A DNA stretch of 64,000 nucleotides from Lachnospiraceae bacterium. GTDB taxonomy: Bacteria > Bacillota > Clostridia > Lachnospirales > Lachnospiraceae. Position 1 is the stretch's first letter; every line of letters begins with the position of its first letter. The notes below the pieces were generated by a model, which worked only from the letters and a program-made list of their open reading frames with translations, did no database searches and was not told the origin of the DNA. Shown here in pieces: positions 43,115-51,682 of this stretch. The DNA is taken from contig JAFYCS010000018.1 of NCBI GenBank assembly GCA_017539565.1, forward strand, positions 19,898-83,897, in the 5' to 3' direction. A program made the translations under genes and the position numbers.

Positions 43115-43816
43115 ATGTATAAAAAGAGAACGATTGATTCAGCGCTAAAAGTTGAACTGGTAGAAAAGTATCTTAGAGATGAGATTGGAATCCGGGAGGC
43201 GGCAAGACAGGCCGGATTATCTGGTTCTGGAACAGAATCATTCAGGAAGTGGGTTGATATTTATCGCAATGAAGGTCCATCCGGATTATTGGAACAAAAG
43301 CATTATAAACACTATTCTCAGGAGGTAAGGATTGCTGCTGTAAATGACTATCTTAATGGAACAGGTTCACTTCAGGTAGTAGCGGCACGTTATGGACTGC
43401 GTTCAAAACACCCATTACAAAACTGGCTAAAAGAGTATAATACTCATGGAGAAATCAAATCCCGTGGAAGCGGAGGAGGAAGATACATGAGAAAAGCCAG
43501 ACAGACAACACCAGAAGAACGCATTGAGATCGTAATGGAGTGCCTTGCCAATAATAAGAATTATGGTGAGATGGCGTTGAAACATAACTGTTCTTATCAG
43601 CAGGTTCGCAACTGGGTGTTGCGTTATGAAAAAATGGGATCTGCGGGCTTGGAAGATCGACGTGGACGACGAGCAGGAACACAACCCTCCAGAACACCGG
43701 AAGAAGAGATGAGAGGAAAAATCGCCGAACTGGAACGAAAGAACCGGGAGCTTCAGATGGAAAACGACCTGCTAAAAAAAGTCAGAGAGTTAGAGATGAA
43801 AGATCGCTGTCTCTAA
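43115..43816 (+). CDS. IS3-family OrfA (HTH protein)
   Basis: A 233-residue DNA-binding protein of the transposase. It has three HTH-like units (IGIREAARQAGLSGSGTES, GSLQVVAARYGLRSKHPLQN, NYGEMALKHNCSYQQVRNW) and a C-terminal leucine-zipper-like coil (KIAELERKNRELQMENDLLKK) typical of IS150-type OrfA. It binds the IS ends and forms dimers with OrfAB. GGGGG lies 7 nt before the ATG, inside a hairpin arm. Near the end, A7G at 43774-43780 allows a -1 shift into orfB. Confidence 0.93.
   Translation: MYKKRTIDSALKVELVEKYLRDEIGIREAARQAGLSGSGTESFRKWVDIYRNEGPSGLLEQKHYKHYSQEVRIAAVNDYLNGTGSLQVVAARYGLRSKHPLQNWLKEYNTHGEIKSRGSGGGRYMRKARQTTPEERIEIVMECLANNKNYGEMALKHNCSYQQVRNWVLRYEKMGSAGLEDRRGRRAGTQPSRTPEEEMRGKIAELERKNRELQMENDLLKKVRELEMKDRCL
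43774..43780 (+). other. Programmed -1 frameshift site
   Basis: The zero-frame reads CTA AAA AAA GTC. The A-AAA-AAA heptamer fits -1 slippage, and the -1 frame is open from here into orfB without a stop, which would give an OrfAB fusion transposase. Confidence 0.8.
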
Positions 43817-43824
43817 CTCGACAT

Positions 43825-44709
43825 TTGTATAAATATCAGGCGATCAAAGAACTATCAGAGGAAAAACACTATCCGATACGATGCTTATGTGAATATCTGC
43901 ATTTGTCACGAGGAGCCTACTACCGTTGGCTGAAAGATCCGGTCAGTTACAGTGAAAAGCAAAACCGAGAGATCGCAGAAAAAATCAGAGCCATTCATGA
44001 ATATCATCCGGATATGGGATATCGCAGGATAAGGGATGAACTGGATAGGCATCATGATATTCATGTTAACGATAAGCGGATTTTGAGGATATGTCGTAAG
44101 GAACATGTCCAATCTACAATCAAATGGAAACCTAAGAGCTGTACGAAGAACAGCAATGATCCTGCACACATTGCAAAGAATTATCTAAACCGGGATTTCC
44201 ATGCTGATGCTCCAAATGAGAAATGGCTTACCGATGTGACGGAATTCAAGTATTATATCGGAGTCGAAATCCGCAAGGTATACTTGAGTGCCATTCTGGA
44301 TCTTTATGATCGCAGAATTGTAGCATTTGTGATCAGTGACCACAATGACAATCCGTTGGTAATGAATACCTTTGACGCTGCAGTAGCCCTTGAACCGGAG
44401 GCACATCCGTTGTTTCATAGCGACAGAGGTTTTCAATACACAAGCAAGCCATTCAGCGCAAAACTTAAAAAATACCACATGAAGCAAAGCATGTCCCGGG
44501 TAGCTCACTGTATAGATAATGGACCAATGGAAGGCTTCTGGGGAATTCTGAAACGCGAAATGTACTATGGAAAGCGGTTTACTTCGAAAACTGAGTTAAT
44601 TTATACAATAGAGTCATATATCCGGTACTACAATACTGAACGGATTCAGAGGAAACTTCATCTGATGACTCCTGTTGAATACCATAACTGTTATGATACG
44701 GCTGCATAA
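43825..44709 (+). CDS. IS3-family OrfB (DDE integrase core)
   Basis: A 294-residue transposase catalytic part. An N-terminal HTH_21-like region (IRAIHEYHPDMGYRRIRDEL) precedes the rve integrase core with DDE residues in TDVTEF, HSDRG and MEGFWG; the spacing before the last Glu matches the DD(35)E pattern. The stand-alone start would be a TTG at 43825, but the functional product is probably the OrfAB fusion made by frameshifting at 43774. The C-terminus YYNTERIQRKLHLMTPVEYH is typical. No inactivating change is seen. Confidence 0.93.
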   Translation: MYKYQAIKELSEEKHYPIRCLCEYLHLSRGAYYRWLKDPVSYSEKQNREIAEKIRAIHEYHPDMGYRRIRDELDRHHDIHVNDKRILRICRKEHVQSTIKWKPKSCTKNSNDPAHIAKNYLNRDFHADAPNEKWLTDVTEFKYYIGVEIRKVYLSAILDLYDRRIVAFVISDHNDNPLVMNTFDAAVALEPEAHPLFHSDRGFQYTSKPFSAKLKKYHMKQSMSRVAHCIDNGPMEGFWGILKREMYYGKRFTSKTELIYTIESYIRYYNTERIQRKLHLMTPVEYHNCYDTAA

Positions 44710-44712
44710 TAA

Positions 44713-44742
44713 TACCGCCAGCCAATTGCTCGACTGACGGTA
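44713..44742 (+). terminator. Terminator of the IS transposase
   Basis: TACCGCCAG/CTGACGGTA stem followed by CAAAGCTTTTT. Confidence 0.65.
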
Positions 44743-44825
44743 CAAAGCTTTTTAATTATTCACTGTCCTCTTGACGGGTAGCACACCATCATGGCGACAG
44801 CCCCTCCGATCCTTTGTTACTTTTC

Positions 44826-47072
44826 TTACTTAAGCGTTACTTCTTTCTTACATCTTATATCATCGCTTGCACTGCCCACATAGAGTACCATTGCCCCCTT
44901 CATCTTCTTCCAGGAAGAACTCTCCTCGTCGAAATGCGAGAATGCCTTGTCCGTCAGGTCTATCTTTACGGTCTTTGTCTGGCCGGGAGCAAGCTCGATC
45001 TTCTCAAAGCCCTTAAGCTCCTTGACGGGATTAGCTTCAGAAACCTTTTTCTCACCGACATAAAGCTGTACTACTTCCTTGGCTGTCGCAATACCTGTAT
45101 TGGTAACCTTAACAGATACGCTTACGCCCTTATCACTCTTCTTAACCTCCATGCCGCTGTACTTAAAATCAACATAAGACAGGCCGTGTCCGAAAGCAAA
45201 CTGCACGGGGACGTTGAATTTCTCGTAATAACGGTATCCTACGAACACTCCCTCTTTATAGGTTTCCGTATATCTGCAGCCCTTGATACGCTTCTTCTGT
45301 GCGGCTGTTATCTTCTTCCCGGGGTAATCCCCGAATTTCACCACGGGAGTATCTTCAAAATGGACAGGCATGGTCTCTGCCAGCTTTCCTGAAGGACAGA
45401 TCTGTCCGCTGATCACCTCAGCCAGAGCGGTGCCGCCCTCCATGCCGTTATAGCTCATCCATACGATAGCCTTAGCCCTGTCCTTCCATGCACTCATATC
45501 TACGGGACTACCGGCTATCATTACCACTATGGCGTTGGGATTCACGTCAAGGACAGCATTTATCAGCGCATCCTGCTCATAAGGCAGCTTCATATCCTTA
45601 CGGTCTGCACCTTCCACGTCAAAGTCGTGGTCCAGGCCGCCGAAGATGATAACGTCATCATACTCTTTTGCGAGCTTCACAGCCTCTTCGCGGTACTCTT
45701 TAACCTTCTTCTTTGCTTCTGCCTTACGTTTCTTGTCATCGCGTCTCTCAACATCGGCGCTGAAGCTTTCCGTAATGCTGTGCTCCTGCCAGTTGGCTTC
45801 CTCACGGAATTTCTTGGGCACATAATAGCCGGGTACATACTTAACCTGCGTATTGCCGCCGTATTCCCTTGCCAGGCCCAGGAGAGGTGTTATCTCATAC
45901 AGTGCTTTTATCTCCGCACTTCCGCCGCCGTTGGCATGCATCCTGTTGGCATCATCACCTATTACCAGTATCTTTTTTGTGGTCGACGGTTTAAGGGGCA
46001 GACGCTTCTTTTCATTCTTAAGAAGGATAACCGCTTCCCTCGCCACTTCCAGTGCATGCTGTGCCATTACACGTCCTGCATAATAACCGGGATCACGGTC
46101 CTCACAGGGCACTGCTCTAGCCTTTAACTTACCGCTCTTATCTGCTTTGATTTCGATCTCTATCTTACGCACACGCAGCAGCAGGCGTATTATGTTACGG
46201 ACTTTTTTATCTATCTCCTCAACAGGAACCTCTCCGCTCTCAACCAGCTTCTTAAGAGGATTTCCCATGTAATACTCATCAAAATTGTCAAAGATACCCA
46301 TTTCGATATCCAGACCGCTCATACCCGAGTTCAGCGAATCATAATTGGCACTCCAGTCGCTGAATACACAGCCGTCATACTTCCATTCGTTACGGAGTAT
46401 ACCGGTCAGGAACTTAACGCTCTCACTGCCATGCTCCTCGCGGATCAGGTTATAAGATCCCATAAGGCTCCAGCTCTTTGCACGCTTTACGGCTGCTTCA
46501 AAGCCGGGCAGATATATCTCCCTTAAGGTCCTTTCATCCAGTTCCACATTGATACCGTGGCGGTCCCATTCCTGATTGTTGCACAGAAAATGCTTAACGC
46601 AGGCACTGACGTCATTTTCCTGGACACCTTCTATAAGAGGCACTACCATTTCCGCAACCAGATACGGGTCCTCACTCAGGTACTCAAAATTACGGCCGCA
46701 TAAGGGATTACGTTTGATATTGATACCGGGAGCAAGGATGACATCCTTACCGCGGCCTCTTGCCTCACGTCCCAGTGTCATACCGCCGTCATGCGCCAGC
46801 TGTCTGTTCCAGGTAGCTGCTACAGCGGAATTACTGGGCAGGTAACTCACGTAATCGGCACTGCTGCCTATCACATACCATTTGTCATCGTAAAAATCGT
46901 TTCTCACACCGCAGGGCCCGTCGGAACTGACCACGCCGGGGATCCCGAGTCTCTCCACTCCGCCGCTCTTAAAAAATCCGGCGCCATGGATCATGCGGAT
47001 CTTTTCATCAAGTGTCAGCTCATTTAAGAGCGCCTCAATAGCTGCATTGATCTCTTTCTTGTTTTCTTTCAA
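44826..47072 (-). CDS. GH3 family beta-glycosidase
   Basis: A cytosolic glycoside hydrolase (748 residues, no signal peptide) of the beta-glucosidase/beta-xylosidase group. The TIM-barrel domain contains VSSDGPCGVR, APGINIKRNPLCGRNFEYLSEDP (split here for length), KHFLCNNQEWDRHG and the nucleophile Asp in VFSDWSA. The second domain has REAVILLKNEKKRLPL, and the C-terminus is the fibronectin III-like domain (VTNTGIATAKEVVQLYVG). The open frame extends to 47165, but AGGAGG lies 8 nt before a TTG at 47072, which fits the family start. An inverted repeat 20 nt after its stop is split by the IS. Confidence 0.9.
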   Translation of the reverse strand: MKENKKEINAAIEALLNELTLDEKIRMIHGAGFFKSGGVERLGIPGVVSSDGPCGVRNDFYDDKWYVIGSSADYVSYLPSNSAVAATWNRQLAHDGGMTLGREARGRGKDVILAPGINIKRNPLCGRNFEYLSEDPYLVAEMVVPLIEGVQENDVSACVKHFLCNNQEWDRHGINVELDERTLREIYLPGFEAAVKRAKSWSLMGSYNLIREEHGSESVKFLTGILRNEWKYDGCVFSDWSANYDSLNSGMSGLDIEMGIFDNFDEYYMGNPLKKLVESGEVPVEEIDKKVRNIIRLLLRVRKIEIEIKADKSGKLKARAVPCEDRDPGYYAGRVMAQHALEVAREAVILLKNEKKRLPLKPSTTKKILVIGDDANRMHANGGGSAEIKALYEITPLLGLAREYGGNTQVKYVPGYYVPKKFREEANWQEHSITESFSADVERRDDKKRKAEAKKKVKEYREEAVKLAKEYDDVIIFGGLDHDFDVEGADRKDMKLPYEQDALINAVLDVNPNAIVVMIAGSPVDMSAWKDRAKAIVWMSYNGMEGGTALAEVISGQICPSGKLAETMPVHFEDTPVVKFGDYPGKKITAAQKKRIKGCRYTETYKEGVFVGYRYYEKFNVPVQFAFGHGLSYVDFKYSGMEVKKSDKGVSVSVKVTNTGIATAKEVVQLYVGEKKVSEANPVKELKGFEKIELAPGQTKTVKIDLTDKAFSHFDEESSSWKKMKGAMVLYVGSASDDIRCKKEVTLK

Positions 47073-47127
47073 TGGTAAACCCTCCTGCAATTTTAGATTT
47101 TCCGTTTCCCCACTTCCCCGCTTATAA

Positions 47128-47192
47128 AAAGATCCTTCGCGATACCCGGGGTGGCTTTTCACCATCCCGGATAGTTCAACCGAAGGATCTTT
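47128..47192 (-). terminator. Long hairpin terminator built from repeat-like arms
   Basis: AAAGATCCTTCG (47128-47139) and CGAAGGATCTTT (47181-47192) are perfect complements, with an inner CCCGGGG/GGTG-CACC stem, followed on the minus strand by TTTTTAT. It ends the zinc-ribbon gene. The arms match the GATCCTTCG end of the interspersed repeat family. Confidence 0.75.
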
Positions 47193-47204
47193 AAGTAGTT
47201 CAGA

Positions 47205-48110
47205 TTAATAATTTGACTTTACGTTTCCGCTGGACTGGATAAATGTATTCCTGTATGTCCACTTGTTGATACGGCAGATACCCCATGCATTGTAAATACC
47301 GCAGGTGATACCCATAAGCAGACCAACGATAGCATTTTCACCCCAGTATCCTGCACCGGTACCGTTGAATCCAAGACGCATTCCGTGGATAACGGTGTGC
47401 TCGGTATCATACTTAAGCAGCTTAACAACTGCCCAGGGCGCTGCGATACCACAGGTAAAGGTTATCAGAAGTCCTGCAACCAGTTCCTGTCCAAGTCTCT
47501 CACCTACTTCACCATCATAGAAACAGTCATTGAACTCCATACCGTCACCATGATAATCATCCTCAAAACAGGTATGTGACATTTCCCACTCACGTATACG
47601 GATGTTAACCCAGTAGTGATAAATACCGCAGGTAACAACGGTGAGCAGCCACCACTTGATCCAGTTACCGATAAGGTCGCCGGGTGTTCCGGTGAATGCC
47701 AGTCTGTGTCCGTTTACGATAGTATGGGATTTTCTCCACTTAAGGTTTCTGCAGACAACCCAGGGGAACGCAATACCACAGGTAACCATAAGCAGAAGCC
47801 CGTTCACCAGCATGATGGGCAGATACTCCATACCCTCACCATCAAAGTAGATGGTAGGCTGGCCGTTATTGGCCTGCTGGAACTGATTCTGCTGGTATCC
47901 CTGCTGCTGGAATCCCTGCTGCTGATACCCCTGCTGGTACCCCTGCTGCTGAAATCCCTGCTGCTGGTATCCCTGCTGCTGGAACTGCTGGTTCTGCTGG
48001 AACTGCTGATCCTGAGCCTGAGGCTGAGGTGTCATCTGCGTTAAGGGGCCTCCGCAGCTTACGCAAAATTTGCCCTCTCCGCCTTCATTTCCACAATTAG
48101 GACAGATCAT
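47205..48110 (-). CDS. Zinc-ribbon, Gln-rich, DUF898-like membrane protein
   Basis: A 301-residue protein. The zinc ribbon uses Cys3, Cys6, Cys16 and Cys19; then comes a Gln-rich stretch (about 28-80) made of repeats like QQGYQQQGFQQ; then membrane segments with a unit repeated three times (LLLMVTCGIAFPWVVCRNLKW; LLTVVTCGIYHYWVNIRIREW; LLITFTCGIAAPWAVVKLLKY), each followed by a His-Thr and a Gly-rich strand (HRLAFTGTPG, MRLGFNGTGAG). This matches the DUF898/YjgN-like pattern. GGAGG precedes the ATG. It is 30 nt from the DUF2752 gene, so one operon. Function unknown. Confidence 0.8.
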   Translation of the reverse strand: MICPNCGNEGGEGKFCVSCGGPLTQMTPQPQAQDQQFQQNQQFQQQGYQQQGFQQQGYQQGYQQQGFQQQGYQQNQFQQANNGQPTIYFDGEGMEYLPIMLVNGLLLMVTCGIAFPWVVCRNLKWRKSHTIVNGHRLAFTGTPGDLIGNWIKWWLLTVVTCGIYHYWVNIRIREWEMSHTCFEDDYHGDGMEFNDCFYDGEVGERLGQELVAGLLITFTCGIAAPWAVVKLLKYDTEHTVIHGMRLGFNGTGAGYWGENAIVGLLMGITCGIYNAWGICRINKWTYRNTFIQSSGNVKSNY

Positions 48111-48140
48111 CTTTTTCTCCTCCTCTTAGTTTATTGTGTT

Positions 48141-48581
48141 TTATAATCCTGCCCGCAATGCCTGCGGTAAGATCCCTGTTAATGACTCCAGCACTCCCTT
48201 CGGAAGATTCCTGGCTACCCCGTACGCTATTGTGACAAAGAGCATCACAGAGAGGATCAGGGTTTCCGGCAGGCTTATCTTTCTGCTGGATGTTTTTATA
48301 TATCTGTACTCCTGTACCAGCAAAATAATGATCAGCAGGGGTACCACCGTGACCGAAAGCTTATTATAATAAAAAGCTCCCGCTATATCCAGATGCGTCA
48401 TTGCAACTGCCGCATGGGTCATACCGCAGCCCGGACATTTGATCCCGAATACCAGGCGGAAAACACAGGGTATGCCCAGTCCCGTCAGATTACACCATAT
48501 GGCATACAGGACGCCGACCAGCAGCAGTATCCCAAGTTTTTTAAGTTCCGCCAGCAGCCGGCCCTTTACTTCTTCGTTCAT
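48141..48581 (-). CDS. DUF2752-domain membrane protein
   Basis: A 146-residue protein with three hydrophobic segments. The DUF2752 signature CPGCGMTHA (about 49-57) follows the first segment and resembles a paired-Cys metal or redox motif. LLLVGVLYAIWCNLTG and VVPLLIIILLVQEYRYI are clear TM parts. It is upstream of and probably cotranscribed with the zinc-ribbon/DUF898-like gene. GGA precedes the ATG at a short distance. Role unknown. Confidence 0.85.
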   Translation of the reverse strand: MNEEVKGRLLAELKKLGILLLVGVLYAIWCNLTGLGIPCVFRLVFGIKCPGCGMTHAAVAMTHLDIAGAFYYNKLSVTVVPLLIIILLVQEYRYIKTSSRKISLPETLILSVMLFVTIAYGVARNLPKGVLESLTGILPQALRAGL

Positions 48582-48653
48582 TTCCAGTCATCCGGATATA
48601 CAAAAAAACGCACTATCACGTGCAATATACCACAACCACACGAATAATTCAAT

Positions 48654-48687
48654 AAAAAAGCGACAGTATTTACCGCTGCCGCTTTTT
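48654..48687 (-). terminator. Terminator of the BspA-like gene
   Basis: On the minus strand AAAGCGGCAG, 9-nt loop, CTGTCGCTTTTTT (one mismatched pair), right after the stop at 48705. Confidence 0.8.
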
Positions 48688-48704
48688 ACTCATAAACTCC
48701 GGTA

Positions 48705-51521
48705 TCAGAACTTCTCCGGTCCGGTATAGCTGTATTTGCCTTTCTTTACCTTACCTTCAACTTTCTGATTCTTTTTGTTTACCTTATTAAGGACTGTATT
48801 CGCTATCACTGTGTTACCGGTCAGCTTGATATCGCTTGTGAACGTAAGCTTGTGACCGTTACCGTTGATGGTGATGGCTTCATATCCCTTTGCCGGCATC
48901 TTGAAGGCTCCCATGAGATTGGCATCCCCTTTTAAGCCTATCGTAAAGCTTACTTTGGTCTTTGCTCTTTTAGCCGCCTTCGTTGCCTTATTCATATCGG
49001 CTACCACATCCTTCCAGAGCGCATAGTCTTTTCCGTTATAGCTTATAGCCTCTCCGAAGATGCATGCCTTGCCCTTGTAATAATGCAGATGTGTAGCGAT
49101 CTTATTATCGGTGATCCCGCTGACATCAAATGCTTTCACCAATGTATCTGCATTTATTTTCTTTGACGATGTTTTAAGTACCTGAGTACCGTCAGCCTGT
49201 TTTACACCGATGAACTTTACGCTGCCTTCCACAGCGCCCCCGAGACTTATGGGCTTAAAGCCGTCTGCCAGGTAGATACTGCCACCGTTGCTCTTCAATG
49301 CCTGCTTAACACTGATCTTACATCCGGATACGGCACCCAGCATGCTGCCTGCATTAAGCAGCATTTCTTTACAGCTTACTGTATTTACAGTCAGTGATCC
49401 TGTAACATTTATACCGGCCCCCGATCTTACTGCGGTAGTCTTACCATTAAAGGTTACACCTGTGTTTACCCCGAGGCCTTTCTTTGCATTCAGTGTAAAT
49501 TTGGCGGGCTTGCCGTTTTTATCAACAGCTTTTATATTCACACTTTCAAGTATGAGCACTGCATTTGCCGTAAACTTTGTACCGCTTATCTCTACCGTAT
49601 GTCCGTTTCCGCTTATTGTTACCGATTTAGCGCTCTTCGGTATCGTAAGGTTCTTTTCCCCTTTGAGATCGCTGTAGATCACGATCCTGTAATCTTTGTT
49701 CTTATCTTTCATCTGCTTAAATGCATCTTTAAGGGAATTTACCTTCACACCGTCAAGGGTCAGATTACCTGTTATGGTCTCTTCCTTGCTGCTGCCGCTT
49801 ATCTTGATCCACTCCGCATTCTTTATGGGATCATTGCCTTCAGCGAACTTCACCTTATCCTTGCTCTTGGCACAGTATACCCTGGCAAGTCTGTTGCAGC
49901 CTTCAAATGCATGATGCTCTATCGACTTTATGCTTTTTGACATCCTTATCTCTTCCAGCATTGTACATCCCTGAAAAGCGTAATCATCGATCAATGTAAC
50001 CTTATCGGGAATGGTTATGCGGTTAAGTGATGTACAGCTCTTAAAAGCCTCTCTTCCTATCTTTGTCACACCGGAAGGAAGGTCTATATTTTCGAGTCTT
50101 ATACAGTGTTCAAACGCATTATCGTATACTGCTTTTACCGAAGAAGGAATGGTAATCTTTGTCAGTCCCTCAGCAAACATAAAAGCATTTTCGGGTATAT
50201 ATGTTATACCTGCTTCAAGGGCTGCGGTTGTCAGGCTTGTGCAGCCGCTGAATACACAATAATAACTTGTTTCCGCCCCCATTTCCTTTGCTGTTCTTTT
50301 GGGAATGGTCACATTATCCAGGTTGACGCAGTTCTTGAAAACTCCTTCGCCAAACTTAAGCTCTCCGCTGCCTTCGGCGAAACCAACAGTACTAAGCGCC
50401 TTGCAATCCATAAACGCCCAGTTTCCCAGTTCCGTCACGGTTCCGGGTATGGTAAATCCGGTAAATGCCGTTCCATTGAATGCATAAGCACCAATCCTCT
50501 TTACGCTGCCCGTAAATGTAAAGGATTTTAAAGCGCTGCATTCCTGGAAAGCGTGATCGCCTATCTCTGTTACGGATGCAGGAACACTTATATTAGTCAG
50601 GGCGCTTGCACCGATGAATGCACATTCAGGAACATATTTTATCCCATCCTCCAGTGCTGCATTTGTAAGCGAAGTACAGCCCGAAAAAACTCCGTAATAC
50701 GTTGTCTCCCCGCCGATCCTCTTTTCTACCCTCTTGGGTATGGTCACATTATTAAGCCTGGTGCAGTTCTTAAATACTCTGTCGCCTATCTTCAGCTCAC
50801 CGCTTCCTTTTTCGAAGGTAATTGAAGTAAGCCCGGCGCAGCCCCAAAACGCATCATTTTCTATCTCCAGTATATTTCCCGAAAAAACAACCCTCTGAAT
50901 AGAAGGGATCTCCTGAAAAGCCTCATTACAGATAGTGGAAACATTGCCTCCAAACACTACATCGGTTATGGCATAAGCGTTAAGTGCCGAATCTTTAAAC
51001 TCTGTCGACATGGTGGTTCCCTTACCATCAACGTAAAGGATCACTTTTCCGCCTTCATTGTAGATCGAACCGATAACGTTATCGCCCAATGCAGCTGTTG
51101 CCACGGGATTACCGGAAGGCTTTCCTGCTTTCTGGATATCCTCTTCGGGATTTTCGTCTTCGCCCTCTCCATCCTCTCCGGCCTCATTATCTGATACCGC
51201 TTCGTTTTCGGATACACTCTCCTCCTGCTCTGCATCGTTTTCGAAAACCGCTCCTTCAGCTTCATTCTCCGATACTGCTTCGTTTTCCGATACCGCTCCT
51301 TCGGCCTCATTTCCCGATACTGCTTCATTCCCGGAAACCGCATCATTTGAGGATATACTCTCATCAGTGTTATTATCTCCGCTCTCTTCCTCTGCCGCAG
51401 TTTCCTCAGCCTGTACAACACTGCCGTCCTTTCCCTGAGCATATGCCGGGATAACATCCCCCGCCAGCATAAGCACGCTTGATAACAGTGCCAGTACTCT
51501 TGTTACGTTTCTGCGTTTCAT
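48705..51521 (-). CDS. BspA-type leucine-rich repeat surface protein
   Basis: A 938-residue exported protein. Signal peptide at about 1-31 (VLALLSSVLMLAGDVIPAYA); a low-complexity acidic stretch of NEAVSGNEAV-type repeats (about 45-125); then at least ten BspA/LRR_5 repeats (pattern ...AFxxCxxLxxxxxPxxVxxIGxxAF...), for example TKIGREAFKSCTSLNRITIP; then repeated beta-rich modules (about 530-900; ITGNLTLDGVKVNSLKDAF, IVIYSDLKGEKNLTIP) and a Lys-rich end. No LPXTG or TM anchor at the C-terminus. AAGGAG precedes the ATG at 51521. Likely an adhesin or glycan-binding protein. How it stays on the cell is not shown. Confidence 0.9.
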   Translation of the reverse strand: MKRRNVTRVLALLSSVLMLAGDVIPAYAQGKDGSVVQAEETAAEEESGDNNTDESISSNDAVSGNEAVSGNEAEGAVSENEAVSENEAEGAVFENDAEQEESVSENEAVSDNEAGEDGEGEDENPEEDIQKAGKPSGNPVATAALGDNVIGSIYNEGGKVILYVDGKGTTMSTEFKDSALNAYAITDVVFGGNVSTICNEAFQEIPSIQRVVFSGNILEIENDAFWGCAGLTSITFEKGSGELKIGDRVFKNCTRLNNVTIPKRVEKRIGGETTYYGVFSGCTSLTNAALEDGIKYVPECAFIGASALTNISVPASVTEIGDHAFQECSALKSFTFTGSVKRIGAYAFNGTAFTGFTIPGTVTELGNWAFMDCKALSTVGFAEGSGELKFGEGVFKNCVNLDNVTIPKRTAKEMGAETSYYCVFSGCTSLTTAALEAGITYIPENAFMFAEGLTKITIPSSVKAVYDNAFEHCIRLENIDLPSGVTKIGREAFKSCTSLNRITIPDKVTLIDDYAFQGCTMLEEIRMSKSIKSIEHHAFEGCNRLARVYCAKSKDKVKFAEGNDPIKNAEWIKISGSSKEETITGNLTLDGVKVNSLKDAFKQMKDKNKDYRIVIYSDLKGEKNLTIPKSAKSVTISGNGHTVEISGTKFTANAVLILESVNIKAVDKNGKPAKFTLNAKKGLGVNTGVTFNGKTTAVRSGAGINVTGSLTVNTVSCKEMLLNAGSMLGAVSGCKISVKQALKSNGGSIYLADGFKPISLGGAVEGSVKFIGVKQADGTQVLKTSSKKINADTLVKAFDVSGITDNKIATHLHYYKGKACIFGEAISYNGKDYALWKDVVADMNKATKAAKRAKTKVSFTIGLKGDANLMGAFKMPAKGYEAITINGNGHKLTFTSDIKLTGNTVIANTVLNKVNKKNQKVEGKVKKGKYSYTGPEKF

Positions 51522-51609
51522 AACTCTCTCCTTTCGCAAAACCATTTCAAAAAAACAGTCAAGATTATAATATAGCCACCGTCAAATGGCAAGCTGACAA
51601 AATATTGAT

Positions 51610-51645
51610 AAAAGCCGGTCCTCCGATAAAGGATTTCCGGCTTTT
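51610..51645. terminator. Terminator after the acidic lipoprotein gene
   Basis: AAAAGCCGG (51610-51618) and CCGGCTTTT (51637-51645) form a perfect stem with a U-rich end on the minus strand. Confidence 0.8.
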
Positions 51646-51682
51646 ACTATGGATAACAGATCAGAATACTGTCATTTTTTCA

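Larger units (their letters stand above)
43063..44783 (+). mobile_element. IS3-family insertion sequence (IS150-like)
   Basis: Two consecutive frames (orfA, orfB) with an A7 slippage site, bounded by imperfect terminal repeats. The left end reads TGCTACCC ... AGGACA(C)TGAA and the right end, read inward, TGCTACCC ... AGGACAGTGAA. The ends are TG/CA as usual for IS3. The 7-mer CATCATG occurs three bases outside each end (43053-43059 and 44787-44793) and is a candidate target duplication, longer than usual for the family. Both frames are open with DDE residues present, so it may be active. Confidence 0.88.
43024..44806. repeat. Inverted repeat split by the IS element
   Basis: GAGAGGCTGTCGC (43024-43036) and GCGACAGCCCCTC (44794-44806) are complementary at 12 of 13 positions. 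Without the IS they would lie about 23 nt apart, 20 nt after the GH3 stop, as a stem-loop. Confidence 0.65.

Noticed and set aside
47073..47165. Extended N-terminus of the GH3 enzyme
   Set aside because: It runs through the terminator hairpin of the neighbouring gene; the TTG at 47072 has AGGAGG at good spacing.
48705..51521. LPXTG- or Firmicu-CTERM-anchored protein
   Set aside because: The C-terminus ends in KKGKYSYTGPEKF without a hydrophobic segment or sorting motif.
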